Source of the DNA: an uncultured Alphaproteobacteria bacterium
Lineage (GTDB): Bacteria; Pseudomonadota; Alphaproteobacteria; RF32; CAG-239
DNA: 64,000 nt
Assembly: GCA_944391505.1 (NCBI GenBank)
Contig: CALXTV010000002.1
Coordinates: 1 to 64,000, forward strand
Direction: 5' to 3'
The translations under genes and the position numbers were made by a program. The notes below the pieces were generated by a model that made no database searches, was not told the origin of the DNA, and saw only the letters and a list, made by a program, of their open reading frames with translations. Shown here one piece after another: positions 48,017 to 56,093 of this stretch. Within the stretch, counting starts at the first letter, position 1, and the number at the start of each line of letters is the position of its first letter.

Positions 48017-48766
48017 ATGATTTATATCCGCTCAACCCTGGCCAATATCGGCGTTTACGGCTGTCTGTTTTTCGGCTGCGTCATATCTTCGGTTATGGGG
48101 CTGTTTTCGCGAAAGTCGCTGATTTATTTCTGGAACTACTTCATGCTGCCGGTCACGATGTTTATTCTGTGGCTGACCGCCGGCATTAAGATAGAAATCC
48201 GCGGGCGCGAGCATATCCGCCAGGAAGGCGTTATTTATGCCAGCAAGCACGAATCGGCGCTGGAAACATATTGTATGTCGATGATTATCAAAAAGGCGGT
48301 GTTCATTCTCAAAAAAGAACTGACTTATATTCCGATTTTCGGCTGGGCACAGCATTTTTACGGCATGATTCCGGTTAACCGCGCGGCCGGAAGCGCCGCC
48401 ATGAAAGCGATGATGATTGAAGCCAAAGACCGCATGAGCAAAGGCCGACCGATTATTATCTTTCCGGAAGGCACGCGCTGCAAACCGGGTACGACCAAAG
48501 GCTATAAGCCGGGTTTGCTGTTTATTGCCGAGCAACTGAAAGCGCCGGTTATTCCGGTGGCGCTCAATACCGGACTGTTTTGGGCAAAAAACTCTTTTCT
48601 GCGCTATCCGGGTAAGGTCATTATCGAATTTTTGGAGCCGATGCCGGAAATTGCCGACAAAAAGGAATTTATGGCCGAGCTGGAAAGGAGAATTGAAAGC
48701 AAATGTGCCGAGCTTAATGCCGAAACGCTCAAAAACTATCCCTACACCAAGGTCAACGCCGGATAA
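48017..48766 (+). CDS. plsC: 1-acyl-sn-glycerol-3-phosphate acyltransferase
   Basis: Makes phosphatidic acid from lysophosphatidic acid. Two N-terminal hydrophobic segments precede the acyltransferase block. The catalytic motif reads KHESALE (H-x4-E instead of the usual H-x4-D), followed by IPVNRAAGS and IIFPEGTRCKPG. GGAGGG eight bases before the ATG at 48017 sets the start. It is the fourth gene of the ftsE series. Confidence 0.92.
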   Translation: MIYIRSTLANIGVYGCLFFGCVISSVMGLFSRKSLIYFWNYFMLPVTMFILWLTAGIKIEIRGREHIRQEGVIYASKHESALETYCMSMIIKKAVFILKKELTYIPIFGWAQHFYGMIPVNRAAGSAAMKAMMIEAKDRMSKGRPIIIFPEGTRCKPGTTKGYKPGLLFIAEQLKAPVIPVALNTGLFWAKNSFLRYPGKVIIEFLEPMPEIADKKEFMAELERRIESKCAELNAETLKNYPYTKVNAG

Positions 48767-48771
48767 AAGTT

Positions 48772-49803
48772 ATGCTTAAACGCCTAAAAAACAAACTGCC
48801 CCGCCTTAATTTGTACGTTTTGCTGACGGCCATGCTGGTTTTTGCCGCGGCAAGCTTATGTATTCTGGCTTATTTGCAGCGGGTTTACGGCCTAAACCAG
48901 TTAAAGCGGGAAATTAATAAAATCCAGGCCTCTTTGGCCGAAGTCGGCTGGGACATGGCTTATGACAATGCGGAAAGTTCGACTTTTCTGCTATCGGCAC
49001 CGCTGACGTTTAAAAATTTCCGCCTCTATGCGCTGGACGGCAGCAAAGAATGGAAAGCCGAAGAAATTAAAATTAAAACAGGTTTGTTTGACAACGGTCA
49101 TGTCATGCCGGAAATTTCGCGTGTGCAGACACTGACCGTCAACGGCAAAGTTTATCCGGCCGAAATTCCGGTGCTGGACATTAATCTTTATTTTGACAAG
49201 ACCCTCGGGCTCAAGGAAATCAGTATCGAAGGCATGGGCTGGAATATCCGTGGGTTGGCAACAATCGACAGTCTGCGTCTGGCGTCGCAGCGTATGGCGC
49301 CGCTGAACATCAGCGAACTGACGCCTTTTTTTGAAAATCATCTGGAAATTAAGGGCGCTCAGATTTCGGAAGACGTTGATTTTCCACTGCGTAAAAGAAT
49401 CGGTCGGATTTATGCCAATGCCAATATCATCGGCATGATGAAATCCCGGCCGACCTACACGGAAAGCCTTTCCGACTGGCTGCGGCTGGGCGGCGTTGTC
49501 GACATCAGAAAACTGATTGTCGAATGGGCGCCGCTGACCATGGTGGCGCACGGCGACCTTTATTTTAACGAAAAATTGGAACCGAATCTGCACTTGAATA
49601 CTTCGTCCAAAGGACTGGCCGAAACATTGGATATGCTGCAAGACAATTTTTTGGAACGCAAGGGCGTTTTTGTGGCAAAAATTCTGTTGAACAACAAAGC
49701 ATTCAAGCTAAACGAAGACGATCTTTACGATACGGTAACAACGCCGATTAACATCAATACCGGGCAGATACTGATTGAGAACATTCCGCTGAAGAAATTT
49801 TAA
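48772..49803 (+). CDS. DUF2125 protein
   Basis: A 343-residue protein with an N-terminal anchor (YVLLTAMLVFAAASLCILAYL). A beta-rich extracytoplasmic region follows, with GWDMAYDNAESSTFLLSAPL near the start and LIVEWAPLTMVAHGDLYFNE near the end, the typical DUF2125 finish. The family is alphaproteobacterial and of unknown function. It ends the ftsE series, 5 bases after plsC. Confidence 0.82.
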   Translation: MLKRLKNKLPRLNLYVLLTAMLVFAAASLCILAYLQRVYGLNQLKREINKIQASLAEVGWDMAYDNAESSTFLLSAPLTFKNFRLYALDGSKEWKAEEIKIKTGLFDNGHVMPEISRVQTLTVNGKVYPAEIPVLDINLYFDKTLGLKEISIEGMGWNIRGLATIDSLRLASQRMAPLNISELTPFFENHLEIKGAQISEDVDFPLRKRIGRIYANANIIGMMKSRPTYTESLSDWLRLGGVVDIRKLIVEWAPLTMVAHGDLYFNEKLEPNLHLNTSSKGLAETLDMLQDNFLERKGVFVAKILLNNKAFKLNEDDLYDTVTTPININTGQILIENIPLKKF

Positions 49804-49805
49804 TT

Positions 49806-50627
49806 CTAAAGTTCTATCGGACGTGCGTAGGAGCCGACAATATTGATATTGTTGAACTGCTTGCGGAGAGGCTTCAGGCTTTCGTCATTGGGTTTCAGAA
49901 AGCCGTCAACGGCGACCAGATAAGACTTGTTTTCGGCATCGACTTTGGCCATAAGCTGGGTTTTGGCGTTTTTATAACCGTTTTTTTCCAAAGCATCAAT
50001 GATTGTCGACGCGCTGACGTCGTTGTTTACTTCAATTCCGAGCAGACTGATGTCATCGCCGCTCTGAGCCGGATGCGTCAAGCCCACGACATAGACGTCA
50101 TATTCGTCCAGAGGATTTTCCTTGCGTTTAAGAAACGGAAGTTTGGCGATGATTTTCAAGCCTTCGCCGTTTGACGAAAAGCCCGACCACCAGGGTTTGA
50201 GATTCATATTGTGGTTGTCGCAGGGAATAATGCCGAGCTGTGCCTCATGATTGGTCAGAACGGTCATAACCTGGCCGAAAGAACTGCGCGTGACATATTC
50301 GGCATAGCTGCTGAAATGTTCCTGCACAATGCTGATTAAATCGCGGCAGGAATCGTCTTCATAAACCGAAAACTTGAGTTTTTCCTTTAAGCAGGCGCTG
50401 GCACTCAGAATCTCGCGCCAGATTTTGGCGATGACATAACGCGGAAAATTGCCGCGATGAAATTTCAACAATTTCTTGATTGAAGAAGCTTCTTTGCCGA
50501 GCGTATTTTCAACCGCATTGACCGGCTGCTGCTCAACAAGTTCGGTTCTGTGAATGAGAAGATTGTAGAGTTTGAGATCAATTTCATCAATTTGTTTCTG
50601 CAAATCGGCTGATTTTTCTTCCGGCAT
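49806..50627 (-). CDS. Chorismate mutase-domain protein
   Basis: A 273-residue protein. The N-terminal ~90 residues form an AroQ-type helix bundle (KQIDEIDLKLYNLLIHRTEL ... FPRYVIAKIWREILSASACL), as in alphaproteobacterial chorismate mutases. The remaining ~180 residues resemble the substrate-binding-like half of P-proteins (FGQVMTVLTNHEAQLGIIP) with a regulatory-like end. The full prephenate dehydratase signature is not obvious, so dehydratase activity is doubtful. It would act at the branch to Phe/Tyr. Confidence 0.72.
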   Translation of the reverse strand: MPEEKSADLQKQIDEIDLKLYNLLIHRTELVEQQPVNAVENTLGKEASSIKKLLKFHRGNFPRYVIAKIWREILSASACLKEKLKFSVYEDDSCRDLISIVQEHFSSYAEYVTRSSFGQVMTVLTNHEAQLGIIPCDNHNMNLKPWWSGFSSNGEGLKIIAKLPFLKRKENPLDEYDVYVVGLTHPAQSGDDISLLGIEVNNDVSASTIIDALEKNGYKNAKTQLMAKVDAENKSYLVAVDGFLKPNDESLKPLRKQFNNINIVGSYARPIEL

Positions 50628-50689
50628 ATTTTCCTCCTTTTACTGGAAAAAGATAATAGCACAACTACAAAAGATGACAATATTTTTGA

Positions 50690-51244
50690 TTATTTTTTTG
50701 ATGTTGAAAACTGCAAAAAAACTATTTTGGCCAAGCCGTAGCGGCGTTCATCAATCTGTTCAAAAAACGGCATGCTTTCCAATGCCTCATTTTTTTCCAG
50801 CTCAACCAGAACCAGAGCTCCGTCGGTCAGCCAGCCCTGCCCGGCCAGCGATTTTAATGCCGCGGCGGAAAGCCCCCTGTTGTACGGTGCGTCAAGAAAG
50901 GCCAGATTATACTGCCGCATTGCCGGCGGCAAACGGGAAGCGTCGGCCGAAATCAGGCTGATACGGTCTTTTTCTTTGGCAAAAAGCGCCGCATTGCGAC
51001 GGGCCGTCTGCAAATTGACGTCCAGCAAAGCAACCGAACGCGCACCGCGGGACAATGCTTCCAGTCCGACGGCGCCGGTACCGGCAAAAACATCCAGCAT
51101 ATCACAGTCTGCCCAGCCGCCGTTCAGTTTGGAAGCAAGAATGTTAAACACAGCCTCGCGGGCACGGTCAGACGTCGGGCGCACGCCTTCATATTCCGGC
51201 GAATATAGTTTTTTGCCGCGATATGTGCCGCCGATTATTCTCAT
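50690..51244 (-). CDS. rsmD: 16S rRNA (guanine966-N2)-methyltransferase
   Basis: Methylates G966 of 16S rRNA in the small subunit. The RsmD start is MRIIGGTYRGKKLYSP with VRPTSDRAREAVFNIL. SAM motif I is LDVFAGTGAVGLEALSRGA, and the catalytic motif reads LDAPYNRG (DAPY rather than DPPY). It overlaps the pseudouridine synthase gene by 4 bases. Confidence 0.94.
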   Translation of the reverse strand: MRIIGGTYRGKKLYSPEYEGVRPTSDRAREAVFNILASKLNGGWADCDMLDVFAGTGAVGLEALSRGARSVALLDVNLQTARRNAALFAKEKDRISLISADASRLPPAMRQYNLAFLDAPYNRGLSAAALKSLAGQGWLTDGALVLVELEKNEALESMPFFEQIDERRYGLAKIVFLQFSTSKK

Positions 51245-51963
51245 AACTCAAATTTGCTCCCGAGCTGTTCTTTGAGCACCTTGCCGGGAACTTCCCTGAC
51301 TTCGCCTTTTTTGAGCGAACCGAGCTGAAAAGGTCCGTATGACAGACGGATCAGCCGGGCAACGTCCAAACCTATTGACTTCATCAGTTTGCGGATTTCA
51401 CGGTTTTTGCCTTCGCTTAAGGTAACAAGCAGCCAGGCATTGGTACCTTTTTGGGTTTCGACTTCGGCCTTGACCGAACCATAGCTGACGCCGTCGACAA
51501 CCGCGCCTTTTTCCAGCGCCGAAAGTTTTTTCAAATCGACGAATCCGTGAACTTTGACCTTATAGCGGCGGCTCCAGCCGTTTTCGGGAAGCTCAAGTTT
51601 GCGCGAGAGTTCGCCGTTGTTGGTCAGCAGCAGCAAGCCTTCGGAGTTAAGATCCAGGCGGCCGACCGAAATGACTCTGGGCATGAACGGCGGCAGGCTC
51701 TCAAAAACCGTCGGCCGGTTTTGGTTGTCCTTATGCGTGGTCACCAGCCCGACCGGCTTATGATAGAGCCAGAGACGAGTTTCTTCAATCTCGGGCAGCT
51801 TTTCGCCGTCAAACAGGATTTTTTCGGTTCCGTCCACGTTGAATGCCGGAGAATCGACGATTTCGCCGTTAACCGAAACCCGTTTCTGTCTGATGTATTC
51901 TTCGGCCTGACGACGGGAGCAAACTCCGGAACGCGCCATAAATTTTGCCAGTCTTTCGCTCAT
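51241..51963 (-). CDS. rluB: 23S/16S rRNA pseudouridine synthase, RluB/RsuA family
   Basis: An N-terminal S4 RNA-binding domain (LAKFMARSGVCSRRQAEEYI) precedes a catalytic domain with the Asp motif SVGRLDLNSEGLLLLTN. The C-terminal motif is EGKNREIRKLMKSIG. Length is 240 residues. RluB versus RluE/RsuA cannot be separated with certainty, but the pairing with rsmD and tadA nearby suits RluB in alphaproteobacteria. Confidence 0.88.
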   Translation of the reverse strand: MSERLAKFMARSGVCSRRQAEEYIRQKRVSVNGEIVDSPAFNVDGTEKILFDGEKLPEIEETRLWLYHKPVGLVTTHKDNQNRPTVFESLPPFMPRVISVGRLDLNSEGLLLLTNNGELSRKLELPENGWSRRYKVKVHGFVDLKKLSALEKGAVVDGVSYGSVKAEVETQKGTNAWLLVTLSEGKNREIRKLMKSIGLDVARLIRLSYGPFQLGSLKKGEVREVPGKVLKEQLGSKFEL

Positions 51964-52034
51964 TTTTTATCTTTCCTTATCCGAAACCTTTGTTATTATA
52001 TAACCGGATTAAATAAAAAAAGCAAAGAGGAATT

Positions 52035-52496
52035 ATGGACGCTCAGAAATATATGCTCCGTTGTCTGGAACTCGCCCAAAAAGCCAGTGAAGAAGACGAA
52101 GTGCCCATCGGCGCCGTCGTGGTTGATCCCGAAAGCGGCGAAATTGTCAGCGAGGCATATAATCTCAGCGAGCACGAACTTGATGCCACGGCCCATGCCG
52201 AAACGCTGGCCATTCGCCGCGCCTGCGAAAAGCTCGGCATAAACAGGCTGCGCGGATTTGACCTCTATGTGACGCTGGAGCCCTGCACTATGTGCGCGGC
52301 GGCGATTTCGATGGCACGAATAAAGACACTCTATTTCGGAGCCTATGACCCGAAAGGCGGTGCTGTCGTCAACGGCGTGCGCTTTTACGACTCCCCGACC
52401 TGTCATCACCGACCGGAAGTCTGCGGCGGAATCATGGAAGCCGAATGCGGCGAAATCCTTAAAAGGTTCTTTCGCAACAAGCGCCGGAAAATTTAG
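52035..52496 (+). CDS. tadA: tRNA-specific adenosine deaminase
   Basis: Deaminates A34 to inosine in tRNA-Arg(ACG). The zinc and catalytic motif is TAHAETLAI (HAE), with TLEPCTMCAAAI (PCxxC) and a short C-terminal helix. Length is 153 residues, normal. Its stop overlaps the smpB stop on the other strand by 4 bases. Confidence 0.95.
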   Translation: MDAQKYMLRCLELAQKASEEDEVPIGAVVVDPESGEIVSEAYNLSEHELDATAHAETLAIRRACEKLGINRLRGFDLYVTLEPCTMCAAAISMARIKTLYFGAYDPKGGAVVNGVRFYDSPTCHHRPEVCGGIMEAECGEILKRFFRNKRRKI

Positions 52497-52981
52497 TGAT
52501 TGGCATTAATCAAAATGCGTTTCTTATCGCGGTTCCAATCGCGATCCTTAATGGTTTCTCGCTTGTCATAGAGCTTTTTGCCGCGGCCGAGACCGATTTC
52601 AAGCTTGGCGCGTCCGCGATCATTGAAAAACAGCTTCATGGCAACCAGCGTTGAACCCCTGCGCGACAGCTCGGAAATAATTTCGCAGATTTCTTTCCGC
52701 AGCAGCAAGAGTTTGCGGTCGCGCTTTTCGGCATGGCTCTCGTATCCCTTGTTGGCATATTCGGCAATAAACATATTGGAAATGAACAGTTCGCCGTTTT
52801 TCTCAATGCCGTAAGCATCATTGATGTTGGCATGGCCGAGACGCAGCGACTTAACCTCGGTACCGGTCAGCTCCAGCCCGGCAACATAAACCTTGTCTAT
52901 CTGATAGTCAAAATTCGCCCGGCGGTTCTGGGCAACCAAGCCGGTGGAAATAAAATCGGATTTTGATACTTTTTTCGCCAT
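52493..52981 (-). CDS. smpB: SsrA-binding protein SmpB
   Basis: Partner of tmRNA in rescue of stalled ribosomes. Seen: the family core VAQNRRANFDYQIDKVYVAG, LTGTEVKSLRLGHANINDAY, and the C-terminal tail with DRDWNRDKKR. The start at 52981 (GAGG eight bases upstream) gives 162 residues; the open frame upstream runs into repeat DNA and is not coding. No tmRNA gene was recognised in the window. Confidence 0.96.
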   Translation of the reverse strand: MAKKVSKSDFISTGLVAQNRRANFDYQIDKVYVAGLELTGTEVKSLRLGHANINDAYGIEKNGELFISNMFIAEYANKGYESHAEKRDRKLLLLRKEICEIISELSRRGSTLVAMKLFFNDRGRAKLEIGLGRGKKLYDKRETIKDRDWNRDKKRILINANH

Positions 52982-53028
52982 GTCTTTTTTCCTCGTTTTC
53001 CTAGTTATACATAATTTGGATATTCGGA

Positions 53029-53345
53029 TCAAGTCCGAATATGACAAGCTGTTGCCAGCTTGACCGCAGCACTGACTGCGGCACGAATCTTTGTTGAAGC
53101 GCGTTGCTTTCTGCGTGCATATCGTGAGACCGTGCCTTGTGTTTGTAGATATTCGGATCAAGTCCGAATATGACAAGCTGTTGCCAGCTTGACAAGGGGA
53201 CGCCCTTGAGCGCAAGCTGTTGCCAGCTTGACCGCATCAATGGCTGCGATGCGAATCTTTGTTGAAGCGCGTTGCTTTCTGCGTGCATATCGTGAGGCCG
53301 TGCCTTGTGTCTTTTGGATGTCCGGGACAAGCCCGAACATGACGG
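53029..53345. repeat. Compound dispersed repeat
   Basis: Two copies of the ~59-base core seen at 28299 lie here (from about 53084 and 53252). They are mixed with two copies of ATTCGGATCAAGTCCGAAT, several of CTGTTGCCAGCTTGAC, one CTTGACAAGGGGACGCCCTT block and a final TCCGGGACAAGCCCGAACAT. The blocks contain small inverted repeats. Frames over it are not genes. Confidence 0.85.
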
Positions 53346-53386
53346 GGGAGAGAGGGTACTTGATCCGGCAATCCGGAAAAAAGGCG

Positions 53387-53414
53387 TTGCAAATTAGTAA
53401 TCAGCCTTTATAAT
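53387..53414 (+). promoter_or_regulatory. Strong promoter of the structured RNA
   Basis: TTGCAA and a perfect TATAAT are 16 bases apart, placing the transcript start near 53420. Confidence 0.7.
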
Positions 53415-53419
53415 CGTCT

Positions 53420-53694
53420 TTGCTATCAGCGATGGTTAGGCTGACGGCGGAGTGTGGAAACTCCTCGTAGGAAACCAATTAACCTCCTTTATGGAGGATG
53501 ACGCGAAATAAGCCGCTTTTGCGGACGAATAAGTGTACTGTCTCTATACAGTTTCCAACTCCTCGTCCTCGTTTTGAGGACGGTTTTGTTTTTAACAAAA
53601 CATGAGGGAGTTGAACATCATGGCAACCCAAAACAACGAAATTATCAAAATCAGTCTGGTCTGAAAAAATAAAGCCCTTCTTACGAGGGGCTTT
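53420..53694 (+). ncRNA. Candidate structured RNA, class unknown
   Basis: About 275 nt between a strong promoter and a terminator. Successive stems are GGTTA/TAACC enclosing GGAGT/ACTCC, then CCTCC/GGAGG, CCGC/GCGG and ACTGT/ACAGT. A long-range CAACTCC/GGAGTTG (53556-53562 with 53607-53613) encloses CGTCCTC/GAGGACG and GTTTTGTT/AACAAAAC. It ends next to a 14-codon frame whose ribosome site lies in the closing strand. It does not match tmRNA, RNase P, SRP or 6S features I know. Confidence 0.6.
53620..53664 (+). CDS. 14-residue micro-ORF on the structured RNA
   Basis: ATG nine bases after GAGGGAG opens MATQNNEIIKISLV and then stops just before the terminator. An in-frame ATG at 53602 would give 20 residues. 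The GGAG can be masked by CAACTCC upstream. It could be a leader or regulated micro-peptide. Confidence 0.4.
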   Translation: MATQNNEIIKISLV

Positions 53695-53699
53695 AATTT
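53671..53699. terminator. Terminator shared by the RNA and bactofilin gene
   Basis: AAAGCCCTTC-TTAC-GAGGGGCTTT (one G-T pair) then AATTTTTT on the plus strand; an A/T-rich run also follows on the minus strand. Confidence 0.8.
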
Positions 53700-53700
53700 T

Positions 53701-54162
53701 TTAATTGTTCGCCGCTTTTTTGGAAGTTTTGGCGTGAGAATCCGTCAGCATTAAATCCGGCTTGGACTGTTCGGCCGGAATCGGCGCACCGGAACGAATA
53801 CAATGGCCGTCGATATAAGCTCCCGGTTCGATGGCAATCTGGTTATGCGTTGCATCGCCGAGAAGTTTGGCCGTTTTGGCGACAAACAGTTTATCGACAT
53901 TCGCCTTGCCCTGCAACAAGCCATAGAGGTGCAGGTTGCTGACGTTGACCGAACCGATGACGGCTCCCTTAAGTCCAACGACCAGTTCCTCGCAGGTAAT
54001 ATCCCCTTCCACACGGCCGTCGACATGGATAATACCGCTGCTGATGATGTCGCCGGTAACTTTTGTATTCTCGCTGATAATACTTGGAACCGGAACGGCC
54101 GGCGCAGTATTCAGCTTGCGGGCAAATTTCAGATAGGCAAGACGTTTTAATTTTTTAAACAT
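53701..54162 (-). CDS. Bactofilin
   Basis: A 153-residue polymer-forming cytoskeletal protein. The central domain is a right-handed beta-helix of short turns (ENTKVTGDIISSGIIHVDGR ... CEELVVGLKGAVIGSVNVSN ... YGLLQGKANVDKLFVA). Basic N- and Pro/Lys-rich C-tails flank it. Bactofilins localise peptidoglycan enzymes and shape cells. It follows the M23 peptidase gene after 11 bases, a common pairing. Confidence 0.93.
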   Translation of the reverse strand: MFKKLKRLAYLKFARKLNTAPAVPVPSIISENTKVTGDIISSGIIHVDGRVEGDITCEELVVGLKGAVIGSVNVSNLHLYGLLQGKANVDKLFVAKTAKLLGDATHNQIAIEPGAYIDGHCIRSGAPIPAEQSKPDLMLTDSHAKTSKKAANN

Positions 54163-54173
54163 TGTTTTATCCC

Positions 54174-55400
54174 TTAAGATATTTTAGCTTTTAAAAACGG
54201 CATCGGGTCGACATTCTTTCCCATATACAAGACCTCGTAATGGAGGTGTGGACCGGTAGAACGCCCGGTACTGCCAACCTCGCCCAATGCTTCATCATAC
54301 TCCACATATTGTCCTTTTTTAACATAGATTTTATGCAGATGTGCATATTTTGTCTGGAAACCGTTGCCATGGTCGACAACAACCAGATTTCCATAACCGC
54401 CCGCATATTCGGCGCGGACGACTTTGCCTTTGGCCTTGATTTTGATTTTGTTGCCGGTGCGGCTGGCCAGATCCATTCCCTTATGGCGGGCGCGCTTGCC
54501 GTTAAACGGATCGGAACGGGAACCATACTGCGACGTTACCCAATAGCTCCAGACCGGTTTGCCGAGAGGAAGATAGCTGACAACTTCCTTATAATATTCC
54601 AGATTGTCATAATTTTCGAATATTTTGGAGATTTTGGCGTCAATCTCCTTATCTTTGACCAAATTACGGCGGTCCGGAATATAGGGGCCGCCGCTGTTGT
54701 TCTTGCGTTTTGAGTTGGCCAGCGCATTAAAATACAAGCCCTTGTTTTTAAGCGCCTGATTGATAGAATTGATGGCCGATTTTATTTTGCCCATTTCCTT
54801 GTCGGCAATACCGTCAATGCGCTCCAGAACTTCCATCTCGGCCTTTTTGATTTCTTTGATGGTTTCCTCCAGGCTGCTCATCTGTTTTTTGAGCTCATCG
54901 CGCTCGGACGCGGCAATATCCCGCTGGAGCAGAGCCTCGCTCAGGGACGTCCGCTGCGAAAGCGTTTCGCTGCTGAGCCAGTCTTTTTCATCGGTAATTT
55001 GCTTAATCTTGTCTTCGACAATCATTGCCTGGCGTTTGTATTTGTCAAAATCTTTGCTGTTTTTGACGTTGCCGCTGTCTATCGAACTGAGCATGGCGCC
55101 GATGTTTTTGTGCAGGGCGACAAAATCGGTCATCAGCTCGACATAGGCATCCCGGGTTTCGTCCAGTTCGCGGTCTTTGTAGGAAATAATGCGGCCGGAG
55201 CGGTTATACAGGTAATATGAATAAAAGCTCCACATTCCGACCAAAAGCAAAACCGACAGAAAGGCAACCTGCATCCGTGACGAAATATGCCAGACTTTGG
55301 CACAGCCGGAACTACGGAAAATAATTTCCTTTTCGGAAAAAAGCGGCTTTTTCTCGGCATATTGCATATGTGCCGGCGCTGTATCGTTATTTATATTCAT
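54174..55400 (-). CDS. M23 peptidase with coiled coil, bactofilin partner
   Basis: A 408-residue protein. One N-terminal transmembrane segment (~38-60, VAFLSVLLLVGMWSFYSYYL) is followed by a long coiled coil (~75-210) and a C-terminal LytM domain. Zinc ligands are HKGMDLASR (H-x3-D) and PHLHYEV (H-x-H), so it should be an active endopeptidase. The ATG at 55400 with AGGGA six bases upstream is preferred. In several bacteria such bactofilin-linked peptidases trim the wall to set cell curvature. Confidence 0.92.
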   Translation of the reverse strand: MNINNDTAPAHMQYAEKKPLFSEKEIIFRSSGCAKVWHISSRMQVAFLSVLLLVGMWSFYSYYLYNRSGRIISYKDRELDETRDAYVELMTDFVALHKNIGAMLSSIDSGNVKNSKDFDKYKRQAMIVEDKIKQITDEKDWLSSETLSQRTSLSEALLQRDIAASERDELKKQMSSLEETIKEIKKAEMEVLERIDGIADKEMGKIKSAINSINQALKNKGLYFNALANSKRKNNSGGPYIPDRRNLVKDKEIDAKISKIFENYDNLEYYKEVVSYLPLGKPVWSYWVTSQYGSRSDPFNGKRARHKGMDLASRTGNKIKIKAKGKVVRAEYAGGYGNLVVVDHGNGFQTKYAHLHKIYVKKGQYVEYDEALGEVGSTGRSTGPHLHYEVLYMGKNVDPMPFLKAKIS

Positions 55401-55564
55401 ATAAATCCCTGCCCGCGTGCGGGCCAATTAACTGATATTTATAAATTTAGCATGTATTGTATAGCAAATTAATTTTCAAAAATACAGCTTTTTTTGCCAA
55501 GTTATCCCAATACCCAGACTAGCGCATTGAAAAAGCTTAGTTTTGTTTCTTATTAAAAAGGGAT

Positions 55565-55888
55565 TTATTTGACTTCCGCTTCGTCGAGAATGACAAACTC
55601 GTCTTCTCCGGCAAAGTTCAAAACGATACGCGCCCGTTCATCAAGCATGTCCAGATCAAGGCTTGAAGAAGACAGCAGGCGGACCTTGGCCTCAAGCTTT
55701 TGCTTTTGGGCGCTGTATTGGGCAGCAATGGTTTTGGCATAGGCAATTTCCTTGCTCAGATACATATATTTAAGCAGGCCGCGCTCGCCGTTAATCGTAT
55801 AAAAGCTGAAATAGAAAAAAAGCATGATGCAAAGAATAAGAAAACCGGAGTTCTTAAGTTTATTCGGCAAATCTAAAAATAATCCCAT
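55565..55888 (-). CDS. FtsB/DivIC-family septum protein
   Basis: A 107-residue protein with one N-terminal transmembrane segment (SGFLILCIMLFFYFSFYTIN). The NGERGLLKYMYLSKEIA motif of the septum-initiator family follows, then a coiled coil and an ARIVLNFAGEDEFVI end. It bridges FtsL and FtsQ in the divisome. No enolase neighbour is present, unlike in many relatives. Confidence 0.85.
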   Translation of the reverse strand: MGLFLDLPNKLKNSGFLILCIMLFFYFSFYTINGERGLLKYMYLSKEIAYAKTIAAQYSAQKQKLEAKVRLLSSSSLDLDMLDERARIVLNFAGEDEFVILDEAEVK

Positions 55889-56043
55889 TTTCTCTTCCGC
55901 ACATACATTATAACAAGACTCTACCGGATACCCCGGGCATAAAGAGATTGCAGCATAGTTAAGTTAATAATTGGTTACGGAAGACCGGTTTTGCAAAATC
56001 TTTAATTTTTATTTTTTTCCCTGTTTTAACGATATTTTAACGC

Positions 56044-56076
56044 ATAAAAAAATCCCGGAAGAAGACTCCCGGGACA
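56044..56076 (-). terminator. Rho-independent terminator
   Basis: TCCCGG/CCGGGA with a 10-base loop, followed on the minus strand by TTTTTTT; it ends the lipoprotein gene. Confidence 0.75.
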
Positions 56077-56093
56077 AATCCGGCAACACACCA

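Noticed and set aside
52982-53215. N-terminal extension of SmpB
   Set aside because: The extension translates dispersed-repeat DNA; the ATG at 52981 has the ribosome site and the family start.
53001-53340. Frames encoding HDMHAESNALQQRF-type peptides
   Set aside because: Repeat-derived; also seen at 28.3 kb in a noncoding region.
53420-53500. Fluoride-riboswitch-like GATGG/CTGACGGC resemblance
   Set aside because: The pseudoknot partners and order do not match and no fluoride exporter follows.
53420-53694. tmRNA (two-piece alphaproteobacterial form) near smpB
   Set aside because: No tRNA-like acceptor piece, the short frame does not end in the usual LAA-type tag, and the terminator follows its stop directly.
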